From: Plantago major
Taxonomy: Eukaryota; Streptophyta; Magnoliopsida; Lamiales; Plantaginaceae
Reading direction: 5' to 3'
Length of the DNA: 64,000 nucleotides
NCBI GenBank assembly: GCA_026545765.1
Contig: CM048841.1
Location: 64,617,354-64,681,353, forward strand
The position numbers and the translations under genes are program-made. How positions within the stretch are numbered: position 1 is the stretch's first letter; every line of letters begins with the position of its first letter. Below, piece by piece: positions 23,401 to 35,257 of the stretch. The notes beneath the pieces were generated by a model. The model was not told the origin of the DNA. It worked only from the letters and a program-made list of their open reading frames with translations, and ran no database searches.

Positions 23401-26218
23401 AGGTGAACATTGCATGGATATACGTCTCCAAGTCAAGAGCTCGTGCTCGTCTGGTTGGTTGATCTATGATTCTCAATATTTCAGAGAGATCAGAGCACCT
23501 TAACCTTTTCCATTTCTTGAAGCATTGAATATGCTTTGGCAGGGTTTGAGCTTTGAAGAAGGAAGTAGGTCCCTTTTCTCATCATTGGGAGCCTGCTTTG
23601 CACTCTTTTGAGCCTGAAAGAAAGAGTTTTGAGTGAGCTTCAAAACTTTTGTAGATATCTGAGTAGAAGTGTAGTTTAGTTTCTGAGTTGCCTGAAAGAA
23701 AGAGACTTGTGCTACTGAGACAATTGGTGTCTCAGATATCTTGTTGTGAGGTGGAGACTTGGAAGTCTGGTCCTCATCAACCTTTCTTTCTTGAACCTGA
23801 GAATTAAGATTAATACAATACTTAGGAAATTATTTGAAAGAATTTGTGCAAAAATGCTTTAATGAGTTCTGAGCTTTGGACTTACTTCCTCAATAGGAAG
23901 CTCAGAGTCATTTTTCTCAGAAACTTTCTCAGTTTCTGGTATTCTTTCATGTGATGTTGCCTTGGGAGCTTCATCAATTTCCATTGATGTAGGGGATGTC
24001 GCAACTTTTTCCCTTTGCATTTCTACTTCTGAATGAGCTTGTAAGTAGAAAGTATTGAATATTTTAGAAGAAGTTTAAGATAACCTATGATGAAGAATAC
24101 TTATCACTGATTTTTCATGTACCTTCATGCTAGAAGGCTCAATGATGTGTTCTTCAGAAACCTTGTCGGTCTCTGGGTTCGTCTCTGGCATTTCTGCCTT
24201 ATCTTCCTCTTTCTCAGTTGGAGCCTGTTAGAAACATTTAATTTAAATGACTAAGCACATAGACAAATGACTGAAAAGTGTTATCTTAAGAATCAATTAT
24301 CACCTGTGGTACAGGCTCAGATTTCTTAAGAGGCGAGGTTGGGGTAACCTCCTTCTCAGTTTCTGAGGCAAGCTTTCCAGCTTCCTCTTGTTTCTGTGTT
24401 TCTAACTCAGCCTGTAACAAAGAATTTATATATAAGTAACAAGATATACAAGCATAAAATTTTTTACAAGGTAGGAGTTAAACCATTCAGCTACCTGAGC
24501 ATTGTCAGGCTGATTGGTCTCTGGAACTTGTGACCCTTTTATACTTTGGTCTTCTTGTTCCAGTACAGCTTCTTTGTTTGAAGTTTTAGGTACTTCACAC
24601 CTTTCCTGAGTGTGCAACTCAGTTGCCTCCCCTGGTTGATCATACTGAGTGGATGTCTCAGTTTGATCCCTCTTGTCGAGTTGGGGAACCTGCTCTTTTG
24701 CAGGATTTTCTTCAGCGTGTTGTAATGCTGGTAATTCGAAATGGAGTTCATTCACCATTTCATCAACCACTTGTGGCTGTTGTGGTTGTCTGGAAGCAGA
24801 AGATCGGTCAGTAGAGTGTTCTTCCAGATTTTTAGATGTGGCATTTTCATCAGCATCTGCCAGCACTAAATTACCACTCATCAGGGCTTCTTGAAGTTGT
24901 GCGTAAGAAACGTTCCCTGATGATGTGTTTGCACCAACAACCTTTGCTATATGTGCTTGTTCAGCAACCTGAGGTGTAGGTTCTTCTTCAGAAACCTTAT
25001 CACCAGTTACTGTTACAGTAACCTTAGCCCTCTTTGTTCTTTCTAGGACTTGAGAGATGACTAGTTCATCATCTTCATCGTCAGAGCTCTCATCAGCATT
25101 GGGAACTGATTGGTCCATTACTCCTGCGATTTCTGCAGATGGGGCTTGGTGCTTTTCACCTGTTTTGGCAGTATTAATAAGTTCATCAGCAAGGCATTCT
25201 GCATTAGTCGCAACATTTCTGAACGCACTTTCTCTTGCTGAGTTGATCTGCCTTTATCAGCATTGATGAGTTGATCTGCCTTTATCAGTTCATCGGCAAG
25301 GCCTGCAGATATCTGAGAATCGACAACCTCAATGGGTGTGTCTTCTGATTTGCCAGCAGACTTCTTTCTTGAAGTTTTGGGCTTTTTGGTCGCAACCTTT
25401 TCTTCAGATACCTTTTCAGACTTTCGCTTCTTAGAACCTTTCTGAGACCCAGTAACCTTTTTCATCAAGTTTGTATACTCATATTTGTAGAGTAGGTTAC
25501 TGTTGGCTATTTCAGCTGTCTCTCTGAGCTCAATGCCAAGCTTCTCCAGCAAGTAGCATATCTTCAGACCATAGCCTACTGTGGCCTTTGGCTCAGCTAG
25601 TCCTTTGGAAATCTTAGGCTCGAAGCCTTGAGTCTTCTTCACAAACTTCATGAAGGCGTACTTTCCCCAGTTAAAATGGTTTTCCAGCCTTTTGTCTTGT
25701 TGATTCAGCAAGAACATCATGATCCATCGTTCTTGGCTTATCTGGTCAGCACCTCCTTGTAGACCATCAAAGAATCTGTGAAGAATGCAAGCCAATACAT
25801 CCAGTGAACCATCAGATGTCTGGTTCGGATGTCAGCAAGCTTGAACTCAGTGGGTGTATCTAGTTTTTCAAGATCACACACGTCACTGTACAATTGTTTA
25901 ACACCTTCAAGGAGATCATCATCCTTGGTGTTTATTTCAAAATCCTTTCCAAGATTTTGAAACTCAAACAACTTCTGAAGTTGTTAAGTCGGAAGGATTT
26001 CCTTTCCTTGGGTCGAGGTTTTGATGAACACTATTGCGGTGCCTTGAAACATGTGAAATTATCCTGGAGTTGTTGTAGAATTCCAACACATCGAGTGATG
26101 AAATTTCACTTGGGCGAGCTGATAGAAAACCCTTGATTTGTGCCTTTTCAAGCATGTCAAGAATCAGCTTTCTGTCGGCTTGGTTCTCTATTGCAGCCGT
26201 GAGGTATTCCTCAACCAT
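20450..26218 (-). other. Sirevirus extra region after pol (possible third ORF, envelope-like in related elements)
   Basis: About 5.8 kb of minus-strand sequence between RNase H and the polypurine tract carries a series of protein-like stretches. The upstream part (near 26218-25118) has acidic and aromatic segments, then a Lys-rich stretch (KKRKSEKVSEEK, KKPKTSRKKSAGK) like a nuclear or nucleic-acid-binding tail. The next part is Glu/Gln/Thr-rich. The 22880-22200 part has heptad-like coiled-coil sequence, and the last part near 21400-20840 is compact and aromatic. Related Sireviruses carry an envelope-like ORF here, but I see no convincing membrane segment, so the product stays unassigned. It is broken and treated as a fossil. 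Confidence 0.55.
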
Positions 26219-27479
26219 GGCACCACCCTAAATCATTCTGTGATTTGAAGTCCAATGGTCAGGATTAAAATCTCCTACCAGTCGGTTGTTCACAATAACC
26301 AACTCTGGTGCTTGCTTTTCGTGATACCGTGGAGGATTGAGATTTCTGTGTGGAAGAATTCTTTGGGGCCATCTCTTTATATAGTGTAGGGAATTTGGAT
26401 TGGTGTTTGAAAGAGGTTTGATTCAGTAATTCTTTGCAGAAAAACTTAATCTCGATTTTGCAGAGATTGTAGAAGGTTTGCAGAGAATCAAGAGAAGGTT
26501 TTGCTATTTTTGTGTAAGTCGGAATTTTGGATTAGGCGAAAGTGATTTCTTTTGCCAAAATCCTATATATATATATATAGCAATAGAATCTCAACAGACA
26601 AATACATACAAATTGATTTTGTGTGTACGTATCTGTGATTTGCAAGCAGGCATGAGCAAAAGATAGTTCGGCATTAAATGCAAAGTGGGCTTTGTCAGTA
26701 TTTTTACAGTCCACTATTTACTGTGAATTAATTTCCACCGTATAGATCAAACGCTTAATTTCATCAAGGGTCACCATTGCTTCTTCAGCAATGATCACAA
26801 TCAACAAGTGTAATTGTGCCCATTTAATGAATTTTGGCTATTAGATATCTGAATCACGTTTTTGTATGACCAAGAACACTGTTTGCATCTGAATCTGTCT
26901 TATACTTAGGATTTTTCCAAGTTTTTCATCAAGATAGAAATAATGCGAATTTCAAGAGAGTAGTTGACTGCAGATAGTTGTACTATTCTCTTTTGTGTTC
27001 CCCGTTTATAGAGTGATTCAAATATCTAAGTTCCTGTCTCAGAGATCTTAAGCTGTCTTTTTGCTCTTTAGCCTTTTTGACTTCTGGATACCCGTTCCAG
27101 ATTTCTCTTTTTCTCTTCTCTGGATGACCGTTCCAGATACCTCTTCTCTGGATGCCCGTTCCAGATTCCTGAACTTTTTCAGTTCATTGGTAGTTCCATT
27201 AGTCCAAGACTATGTCTTAAGGCTAAGAATCTACTTTCTTGTAGTGGCTTAGTGAAGATATCTGCAAGTTGGTCTTCAGTGCCAATCTTGAGTATCTCTA
27301 TATTGCCTTTTTCAACATGGTCTCTGATGAAGTGATGTCTAACATCAATATGCTTTGTTCTGGCATGAAATTTAGGATTCTGTGTAATCGCAATAGCACT
27401 TGTGTTGTCACAGAAAATGGGAGTTTTCTCTTCATCGAGTCCATAGTCTTTAAGTTGTTGTTGTATCCACAGAATTTAT

Positions 27480-30400
27480 GTTACACAACAACCAGCAGCA
27501 ATATATTCAGCCTCTGTGGTAGAAGTTGCAATTGAGTTTTGCTTCTTGCTAAACCACGAGATAAGTCTAGTACCCGTAAACCACAAGTTTACGAGGTGCT
27601 TTTCTATCAGCGTTGATCCAAAGATAATCGGTCCGAGAGTACCCGGCTAAACTCAATCCGCTTTCTTTAGGATACCACAATCCTACATCTCTGTACCTTT
27701 TACATACCTTAATATTTTCATAGCAATGTTGTAGTGTGTTTGCATCGGTTTGTGCGAAATCTAGCACACTCCAACGGCGTATTGAATATCAGGTCTACTT
27801 GCAGTGAGGTAAAGTAGTGAACCTATCAATTTCCTATACTTATGTTCTTCAACACTCTTATCTGATTCAGTATAGGTCATTTTGGTTCCAATGCTCATAG
27901 GTATATTAGCATTCTTTTCAGAAGGCTTAAGATTGAATTTTGTGAGCATATCTTTTGCATACTTTGTTTGACTAATGAATATTCCATCATTGAGTTGCTT
28001 GACTTGCAATCCTAGAAAATAATTCATTTCTCCCATCATGCTCATCTCAAACTTACTTTTCATGAGATTTGCAAAGTCATTACAAAGTTGCTTGTCCTTA
28101 GATCCAAATATGATGTCATCAACATATACTTGAACTAAGAGTAGTTTCCCATCATGATTTAAGGTAAATGAAGTTTTATCAACTTCACCTTTCTTGAAAC
28201 CACGTTCCAGAAGGTATTTGGCCAAAGTGTCATACCATGCTCTTGGAGCCTGTTTGATCCATCTGAGCTTTACGTAGTTTATAGACCATTCTACTTTCTG
28301 AGGAAACTTCAAAGCCAGGTGGTTGCTCAACATAAACTTCTTCTGCAAGTTCACCGTTTAAGAATGCACTTTTGACATCCATCTGATAAACTTTGAAATC
28401 TTTATGAGCTTGAAAGGCTAGAAAGAGTCTTATTGCATCCAATCTGGCAACTGGTACATATGACTCGTCAAAATCTAAGCCTTCAGTCTGGGTAAATCCC
28501 TTGGCAACCAATCTTGCTTTGTTTCTGGTTATTTCACCAGATTCATTCATCTTGTTTCTGAAAACCCATTTAGTTCCAATCACAGATATTCCTTCTACAA
28601 ATGGAACTAGTTTCCAGACATTGTTTCTCTCAAATTGATCCAACTCTTCTTGCATTGCAGAGATCCAGTCTTGGTCTCCTAATGCTTCTTCTATATTTTT
28701 AGGTTCAATATTTGAGATGAAACATCCAAAGAGAGAATTAGCATTTTCAGCTATTGCTCTCCTAGTCCTAACACCTTGATTAATTGGTCCAATCACATCT
28801 TTTGCAGGATGATCCTTGATCCATCTCATCATAGGTTTAGTGCTAGTAGGATCAATATCCAAATGATTTGAATGTGAATCACTGGGATTTTGATTTGATA
28901 CTTTTCCATTATCTAAGACATTTTGCTCCTCGGAAGGGCAATTAATGTCTGACACTTGTTCAGTGTTTGAGCTATCTGGAACATGTCTTTCAGAGAGATT
29001 GTTTCCAGAGATAGCTTCATGATGAATATCTTCAGTTTCCATTTCTGGAAGATTCATAGGAAATTCTTCATCATGTTTTTGAGTCATCTGGTTGTTACTA
29101 GGCATATCAAGCTTTTCTACGTCAGAGTCATACTCACTTTCCATAATGATGTTTCTCCTTTCTGAGGATTATTCTTCAGAATCCCTCAACATTAGTTCTT
29201 TGAACCTTTCTGAGAGTTCATCATTAGGAGGTGTTTTCTTACTTCCTTCATAGAATACAACATGAACTGATTCTTCAATTTTCTTTGTTCTTTTGTTGTA
29301 AATTACATGAAGCTTTGCTATTCGTGGAATAACCAAGAAATACACCTTCATCTGCCTTTGGTTGAAATGTTCTCAGATAATATTTTCCATTGTTTAGAAC
29401 AAAACATCTACAACCAAATACTCTCAGATGTTTGATATTAGGGGGTCTACCAACCAAGATTTCATAAGGGGTCTTGTCATGGTGTTTGTTTATCAAACAT
29501 ACATTACGAGTGTAGCAGTGTGTTTCTGACTTAAACCCAATAAACTTCACTTATTTCAGTGTCAGCTAGCATCGTCCTTGCAGCTTCTTTAAGGGTTCTA
29601 TTTTTCCTTTCTGCAACACCATTTTGTTGAGGTGTTCTTACAGAGGAAAGTTGGTGTTGTATACCTTTGCAGGTACAAAACTCCTTTATGTACTGGTTGA
29701 CAAACTCAGTACCATAGTGCATTACGATTGCAGATACCTTGTCATTTTTCATGACTTCAAGCTTTTTCAGCAAGTTTGGTATCTCCACCCTGGCATCAGA
29801 TTTGTGTTCCAAAAAGACAACCCAAGTGAATCTTGAGAAGTCATCTACAACAACCAGACCATATTTCTTTCCTGCGTAACTAGTTACAGATGATTCAAAA
29901 AGATCCATATGTAGTAGTTGCAGTGGTCTAACACTAGAGTGTCTAGTTTTGGACTTGAAAGAGATTTTGGATTGTTTCCCCATCTGACATGCAGAACAGA
30001 TACCATCATTTCTGAAAGATGTTTTGGGAAGGCCAACCACTAACTATTTCTTGGCAAGTTTGTCCAGAGTTTTGAAGTTCAAGTGACTCATTCTTTTGTG
30101 CCATAACCAGTGCTCTTCTGTGTGACGAGATTGACTCACCATGAGACATTCTTCGGTTGTGGCAGATGCCCAATCGGCAACATAAAGACTGCCTTTCCGC
30201 CGAGCAACCAAGGTATGCCTTTGACTCATTGTCAATTAGTTTGCGATATTTTGCTTTGAATTTCTGATAAAACCTTTATGCAAAGCGGCTCATGCTAAAT
30301 AGATTATATTTCAAATCCTTAACATGTGTCGTCGGTGATTGTTAAAGTTCCCAATTTGACGTTGCCAAATCCCAGAGAGGATTTAATTCTCCTCCAAGAA

Positions 30401-30480
30401 ATCGATATCGGTCACGTGTTGCAAGCTTTGTAATCGACCGATTTGCTTTGTCTCTGTCATGTGCTTTCGCATCCACTATC
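27480..30480 (-). pseudogene. Sirevirus pol region (protease, integrase, reverse transcriptase, RNase H), broken
   Basis: On the minus strand a D-S-G aspartic-protease motif lies near 30470. The integrase zinc-binding motif follows (HKRMSHLNFKTL, then CSACQMGK), then the core start LLHMDLFE and VVVDDFSRFTWV. Reverse transcriptase follows, with the typical Copia start [19 protein letters not shown], the [11 protein letters not shown] motif, and the catalytic YVDDIIFG near 28120. RNase H-like sequence reaches to about 27480. This domain order defines Ty1/Copia. It is a fossil with several breaks. Confidence 0.85.
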
Positions 30481-30539
30481 AAATAGCCATTGTGCTTTAG
30501 TCCGAAGCATTACGCACAACGAGGAGCAGGATTAGGTTC

Positions 30540-32833
30540 TCAATTCTGATTGGAACCATCAGGACTAAACAATCTTCTAGTAGGAATCCATTTTTGAATG
30601 AATTTCCTTGGAACATTCTTTTGTCTGATAGGAACATAAGGAGGAATTCTAATTGAATGATTATCATTATTAAGAATTATTTTCTTCCTTGGTGTGTTCC
30701 TAGGTGCTCCATTTGGTGCTTTCAGATACCTGTCAGGTTTCCGAGTTTGCTTTTCAGCAAACTTAGCTCTCCTTGCCAGATTTCTTCTAGCCCTGACATT
30801 CAGATTTTCAGTGGCTTGATTCAATTTCCACTTCCGATAATTGCTTTGAGCAATTCTAGCCTTTAGCCATCGTTCTTGCTCCTGCTTGTATTCATGAGCA
30901 AGTTGTTTCCCGATGCCTTTATAGCCAATACCGTTTCGAGCACTTGAAGCTATCTGAGATCTTTTCTCAGCAGCTTTGCTAGTCTCTGGTTGATCCAATT
31001 TCTTTCCAGAAAAAGTGACATGGGAGAATTTGCACTCTGCAATTCTACCCTTTTGAGAGACATAACACTTGTGGTGTTTACACTTTTCGATGTTGTGTTT
31101 CTTTTCGAGACGATGCCACAGTTTTGTTTTTGACTTGTTTTTCCCACAAAGGTTTAGTCGCAACTGCCTTTCCTTTGTCAACAATCTTCGTCTTCTGACC
31201 GATACTATAGATTGCATGGGAACCATCTTGCTGAGTACTTACAAATGTTCTTCTTTCCTCACTCTTATTCAGAGTGATAGAACAATCTGTCTGTATTCAA
31301 ATTGAAGTCCTTTCTTTTCTGAAGGATCTCTTAAGTAAGATTGTACTTCAGTAAGAGTGTCACTAGCTTTGGCATAAGATTGAAAAGATAATTCTTTCTT
31401 TTCGAGTTCCTTGTTCTCAGAAAGAAGATCTTCATATTTCTTTCGTAATTCAACCATTGCTTCTTTATATGAATTTTCAGTTTCAGATATCTGAGCTTTG
31501 AGAAATGCATTTTCAGCATCCTTTTTTCAGATATCTTAACTAATTGAGAATTTTCCTTTGCAAGAGAATTCTTTTCTTCTTCAAGATTTTCGGCTCTAGC
31601 TCGGATCATTAGAAATTCTCTTTCATAGATGTCAAGTTCTTTCATGAGATTTTCTAGATCTTTTATTTCTTCTTCATCACTTTCAAAGGAAAACAAGAAG
31701 TATGTGTTACCTCATCAGCCATAAGACAGATTTCTATGTTAGAGATGTCTGGACCGTCAATTTCAGCAACTCCACACATTTCATTCTTCTTGAGGCCGAA
31801 GTCGATTATATCATGAGTAACTCCACATAATTCTGGTGATGGTAAGGTTGAGTCATCTGAATTGTCATCTTGAATCATCTCAACGTCTAGAGCATCCAGT
31901 TGAGTTTGGATTTTCTTTCTTTCTTCAGTTAATAAAGCTTTCTGGCTTCTTCTGAAGATTCTTCTATCTTTCTTGTCACCTGTCCTTAGTTTGTTGAAGG
32001 CAGGAAATCCTTCTTGAAGTGACCAGGTTTCTGACAATAGAAGCAGATATCGTTTCCAATTTCTACTTCCTCAGTACATGATGCTTTCTGAGCTAGCTTG
32101 TTCAGCGAGCTTTGCATATTTTGTCTTGGTGATAGTTTGACTAGATGCTTTTTGACTTCTCTTTGGCTTTTCTTCTCTCGTGACATATTTGCTCATTTGC
32201 TTTGCGGCAAGAGCATCCTCGATCCTTCCTTGCTTTTCTTCTTTTGAAGTTCCTTGAGCAACTAGAGCAATATTACGCAACTTTTCAGGTTGTTTGTTCT
32301 CTTTGTGTTGTCTCATAATCAACCGTAGCAAGATGTGAGAAGAGTTCCTTTGGAGTGATATTTGGCATTCCTTGGTTAAAATAAAAGAATTTAGTATGCT
32401 CCCGGTTGTGGTTAAGACTTACGACAATAGTCTTAATCTTTTCATTGGGAGTATCTGCTTTCCGAAGTCTTGCCATATCACTCATGAGAGTGGTGAATCT
32501 GAAATCAAGTTCTTCGAGTTTCGGTGGGTCCTTGTTTGAAATTTTGAAATTTCAACTTGAGAACTTCGAACTTGTTTTCTTTGGTTTTCGGTTAACAGAT
32601 TTCTTCAATCGTTGCGAGCAACTTCCGTTTAGCACCTGATTTACGCTTTGTATGTGCTCAGGTGTCGATCTGATGATGATATTACGAGCTTGGCCATCCA
32701 GATGGTTTCTCTTTGCATCGTCCGATGTCCAGAGGTCTCGGGGGGGTGGTGCGTGAATACCTGGACTAGTAGATCTCCCACGTGTTGACGCATCAGTTTG
32801 TGAAGATCCTTCGCTTTGATCTCTCTCTACCAT
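30540..32833 (-). pseudogene. Sirevirus gag region, broken
   Basis: Minus-strand segments give a nucleic-acid-binding and self-assembling gag. A Ser/Thr/Pro-rich N-terminus lies near 32830, a CCHC zinc knuckle (CFYCQKPGHFKKD) near 32050, long Glu/Lys-rich coiled-coil stretches at 31960-31270, and a basic Arg/Lys-rich part at 31230-30540. The long coiled-coil gag fits a Sirevirus. It is a fossil with several breaks. Confidence 0.75.
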
Positions 32834-33079
32834 TAGAAACCTCCATGACTTGTTTAAGTTGTTGAATGACTATTGGGCCATTCTTTATCACTTGATCATT
32901 TCGTCACTTATGGCTTCAAGGTGGAGCATCATGTTATTTTTCCATTTTCGTAGTTCCTGGTTTGAGAACGGTGCATCACTCGAGACATTCCGCACACTTA
33001 ACACACAAATTAAATAGTCCTCGAAAATGGACAAAGTTCCTTCACCTATCGGGATCTAGGTTCGGTCTGAAGGCTTGTG

Positions 33080-33100
33080 AACCTCTCGCTCGATACCAAT
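33080..33100 (-). other. Sirevirus primer-binding site
   Basis: Reading out of the 5' LTR on the minus strand, ...CTAACAAT is followed by TGGTATCGAGCGAGAGGTT. The first seven bases are the Copia primer site complementary to the 3' end of initiator tRNA-Met (usual form TGGTATCAGAGC). Confidence 0.75.
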
Positions 33101-34754
33101 TGTTAGTCGGATAACGGCAAAGTAAAAGACTAGGGGGTGAATAGTCTTTTAAAACTTTTGTCGATAAAAACTATTTCTCAGATATCTGTGTAGATATCTG
33201 ATACTTAGATTCAGAGCGCGGAAGACTTACGATAGATAAGTGCAGAAACAATTAAAGTGTGTGTGTGTGTGTGTTGCTGAAAAGTAAGTACAGAAAAGTA
33301 AATAACACAGCAAGTATAGTGGTATCTGGAGGTGGCGTAATCCTCCAACTAATCCACTTCGGTCTTCCAAAGACCTAGAATTCACTAGAATAGATAATTG
33401 AGGTCACCTTACAAAAATCCTATTCTAAGATTCCTTAAACAAATGGTTCCCAACCAAATGTTCCCCCTGAGTTGTTACACGGCTTTCACGGCCAAGTACT
33501 TCTGTACTCGAGAAACCTTTTGAGCTATTCCTAGCTTCCCAAGCTAAGTACTTCACTGCTCAATAACCTTGAGTTATTCCTTAGTTTCTCAAACTAAGTA
33601 CTTCACATACTCCACTTGATTATGGTGTTGGTTTTGGTTTGAGTTGTCGGATGAGCTTCTTTAATAACTTTTGATTAATCGAGATAGCTCTGTGAATCAA
33701 GTATACTTAATACACTTTTCAATGTATGGTATCTTGTTCTTTTTACTGACCCAAGTCTTAGATAAATGTTCAAGAGAATGAATCTCAGATACTTGATCTT
33801 TCAATTCAACTCTTTCACAGATAACAGTGCTTGTTTAGGATCAGGACACTTAGAACTTCAGTGTTACTCAAGATCAAGAGCTTTGGTCGCAACAGAAAGC
33901 TTTGAGGATAAGTAATTTGCTTGAGATAGCGAGATATGTGTTCAGTGTAAGTTCTTCAGGTTGTGTGTCTTCTCAAGCTGTCTAAGTGTTGATATTTATA
34001 GATGAATTTGAGTGTCGTTTGAATAGTATCCGTTAGGCTTAAATCAAATTCAAACTATCGATATCTTTGTATAGTACTATAGCAGGTTTGTCTTCTTCTT
34101 CAGAAGCTACCGTTGCTTTTGTTCAGACATCTCTATCCGTGCATTTAATGCATTGTACTATACTTTTGTCCTGTAGTGTCAACGGAACTATGCTTTGTAT
34201 CAGAGACAACCTTGATCAGATTTCTCTGATTCTTTGCACGTTCTTATCTTTAACTTCAGATACCACTTTTATTGAAACAACTTTGTTTGCAATATATATA
34301 TTTCTTTTTCAGAAATGTGGTTAAAGCTCAAGGTATCTGAGAATAGATATCTGTGGACACTTTCCTTGTTTTCAGATAGACCTTTTATTTCTCAGATATC
34401 TCTTGTGACACAGTTTATTTAAAACTATTCGTGTCTTCAAGATATCTGGCCAAGGTATCTGTAAAACTGTTTCAGTAATCTTGTGCAGTTTCTTCAAGTC
34501 TTCAATGTCGTTGAACTTGTTCTGCTTGGATGTCTTCTTCTTGGTCTTCTCTTCATAAAATAAAAATTACATTTTGAGACCTAACATCCTATACAAGATT
34601 AGCTAGACTATCATACTTAGTGGGTTTCCTCTTTTACAATGTTCAAGTGAACCAAGAGTACTAATCACCTTTCTGAGACTAAGATAAGTCATCATGTTGC
34701 TGATCAAAATCTAAACAGATATTTCTAACAAAATATCTAACAAATTTCCTAACA
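33101..34754 (-). repeat. Sirevirus 5' LTR (right copy)
   Basis: 1654 bp, starting TGTTAGTCGG and ending TTTCCTAACA on the plus strand, and matching 18759-20428. It has one terminal 12-bp unit against two in the other LTR. Confidence 0.9.
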
Positions 34755-35257
34755 ATCTATGTGCACGGGCCAAGCAATGACCTTCACTATGGATGAGATT
34801 CAATCTCTCAAGAGAATTACAAGTTACAGAGAATTGAAATCCTAATTCACTCTTCTATCAATTGAATCGACTATTCTCTCTCAACTTCTCTTCACAAGTG
34901 TTTACACTCAGAAATTGATTGACGATTATGATGATTCTCTCTTTAACAAACAGTTACAGAAGCTATATAACAAACCAACAATCAGAGAAACTGGAATCAG
35001 AAGAATAAGCTGGAAGCTGCCAAAATTAGTTACAAACTAACTTTCCCTCCTTGCTCATAACCGCCAATCACATCTCCACCATTGATCTTCAAGATTTGAT
35101 CCTAGCCTTCCACTGCAACTCCTTGTTAATTAAGCTACTCTTCACAAATCTCCACCTTAGCTTAATTATTGCCTGAAAATGCCTCCAGTTCCTAAAATTA
35201 GAACTGCTCCCTTGCTCCAGCTCCTTAGGTTAGAACTGATCCCCATACACCAGCTCC

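Larger units (their letters stand above)
18759..34754 (-). mobile_element. Sirevirus (Maximus/SIRE-type Ty1/Copia) LTR element, 16.0 kb, inserted in the Tork LTR, broken
   Basis: The ends are TGTTGG on the left and CCTAACA on the right, inside a perfect 5-bp target duplication, ATCTA (18754-18758 and 34755-34759). Minus-strand order is 5' LTR (33101-34754), a tRNA-iMet-type primer site (TGGTATCGAGCGAGAGG), gag with a CCHC knuckle, protease, integrase, reverse transcriptase, RNase H, then an unusually long extra region, a polypurine tract (AAAAAGGGGGAAATT) and 3' LTR (18759-20428). Long LTRs, the iMet primer site, a long coiled-coil gag and extra sequence after pol are Sirevirus traits. The copy is broken at many places. 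It must be younger than the Tork element that hosts it. The LTRs differ by a few percent by eye, not fully counted. Confidence 0.88.
18598..35146 (-). repeat. 3' LTR of the Tork-type element, split by the Sirevirus
   Basis: The two parts are 18598-18758 and 34760-35146 (ATCTA at 34755-34759 is the duplicated target). Rejoined they are 548 bp, matching the 544 bp partner at 39785-40328. On the minus strand the internal side next to it carries a purine tract, AAGGTGGAGATT, just before TGTGAAGAG, as expected for a polypurine tract. Confidence 0.9.
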
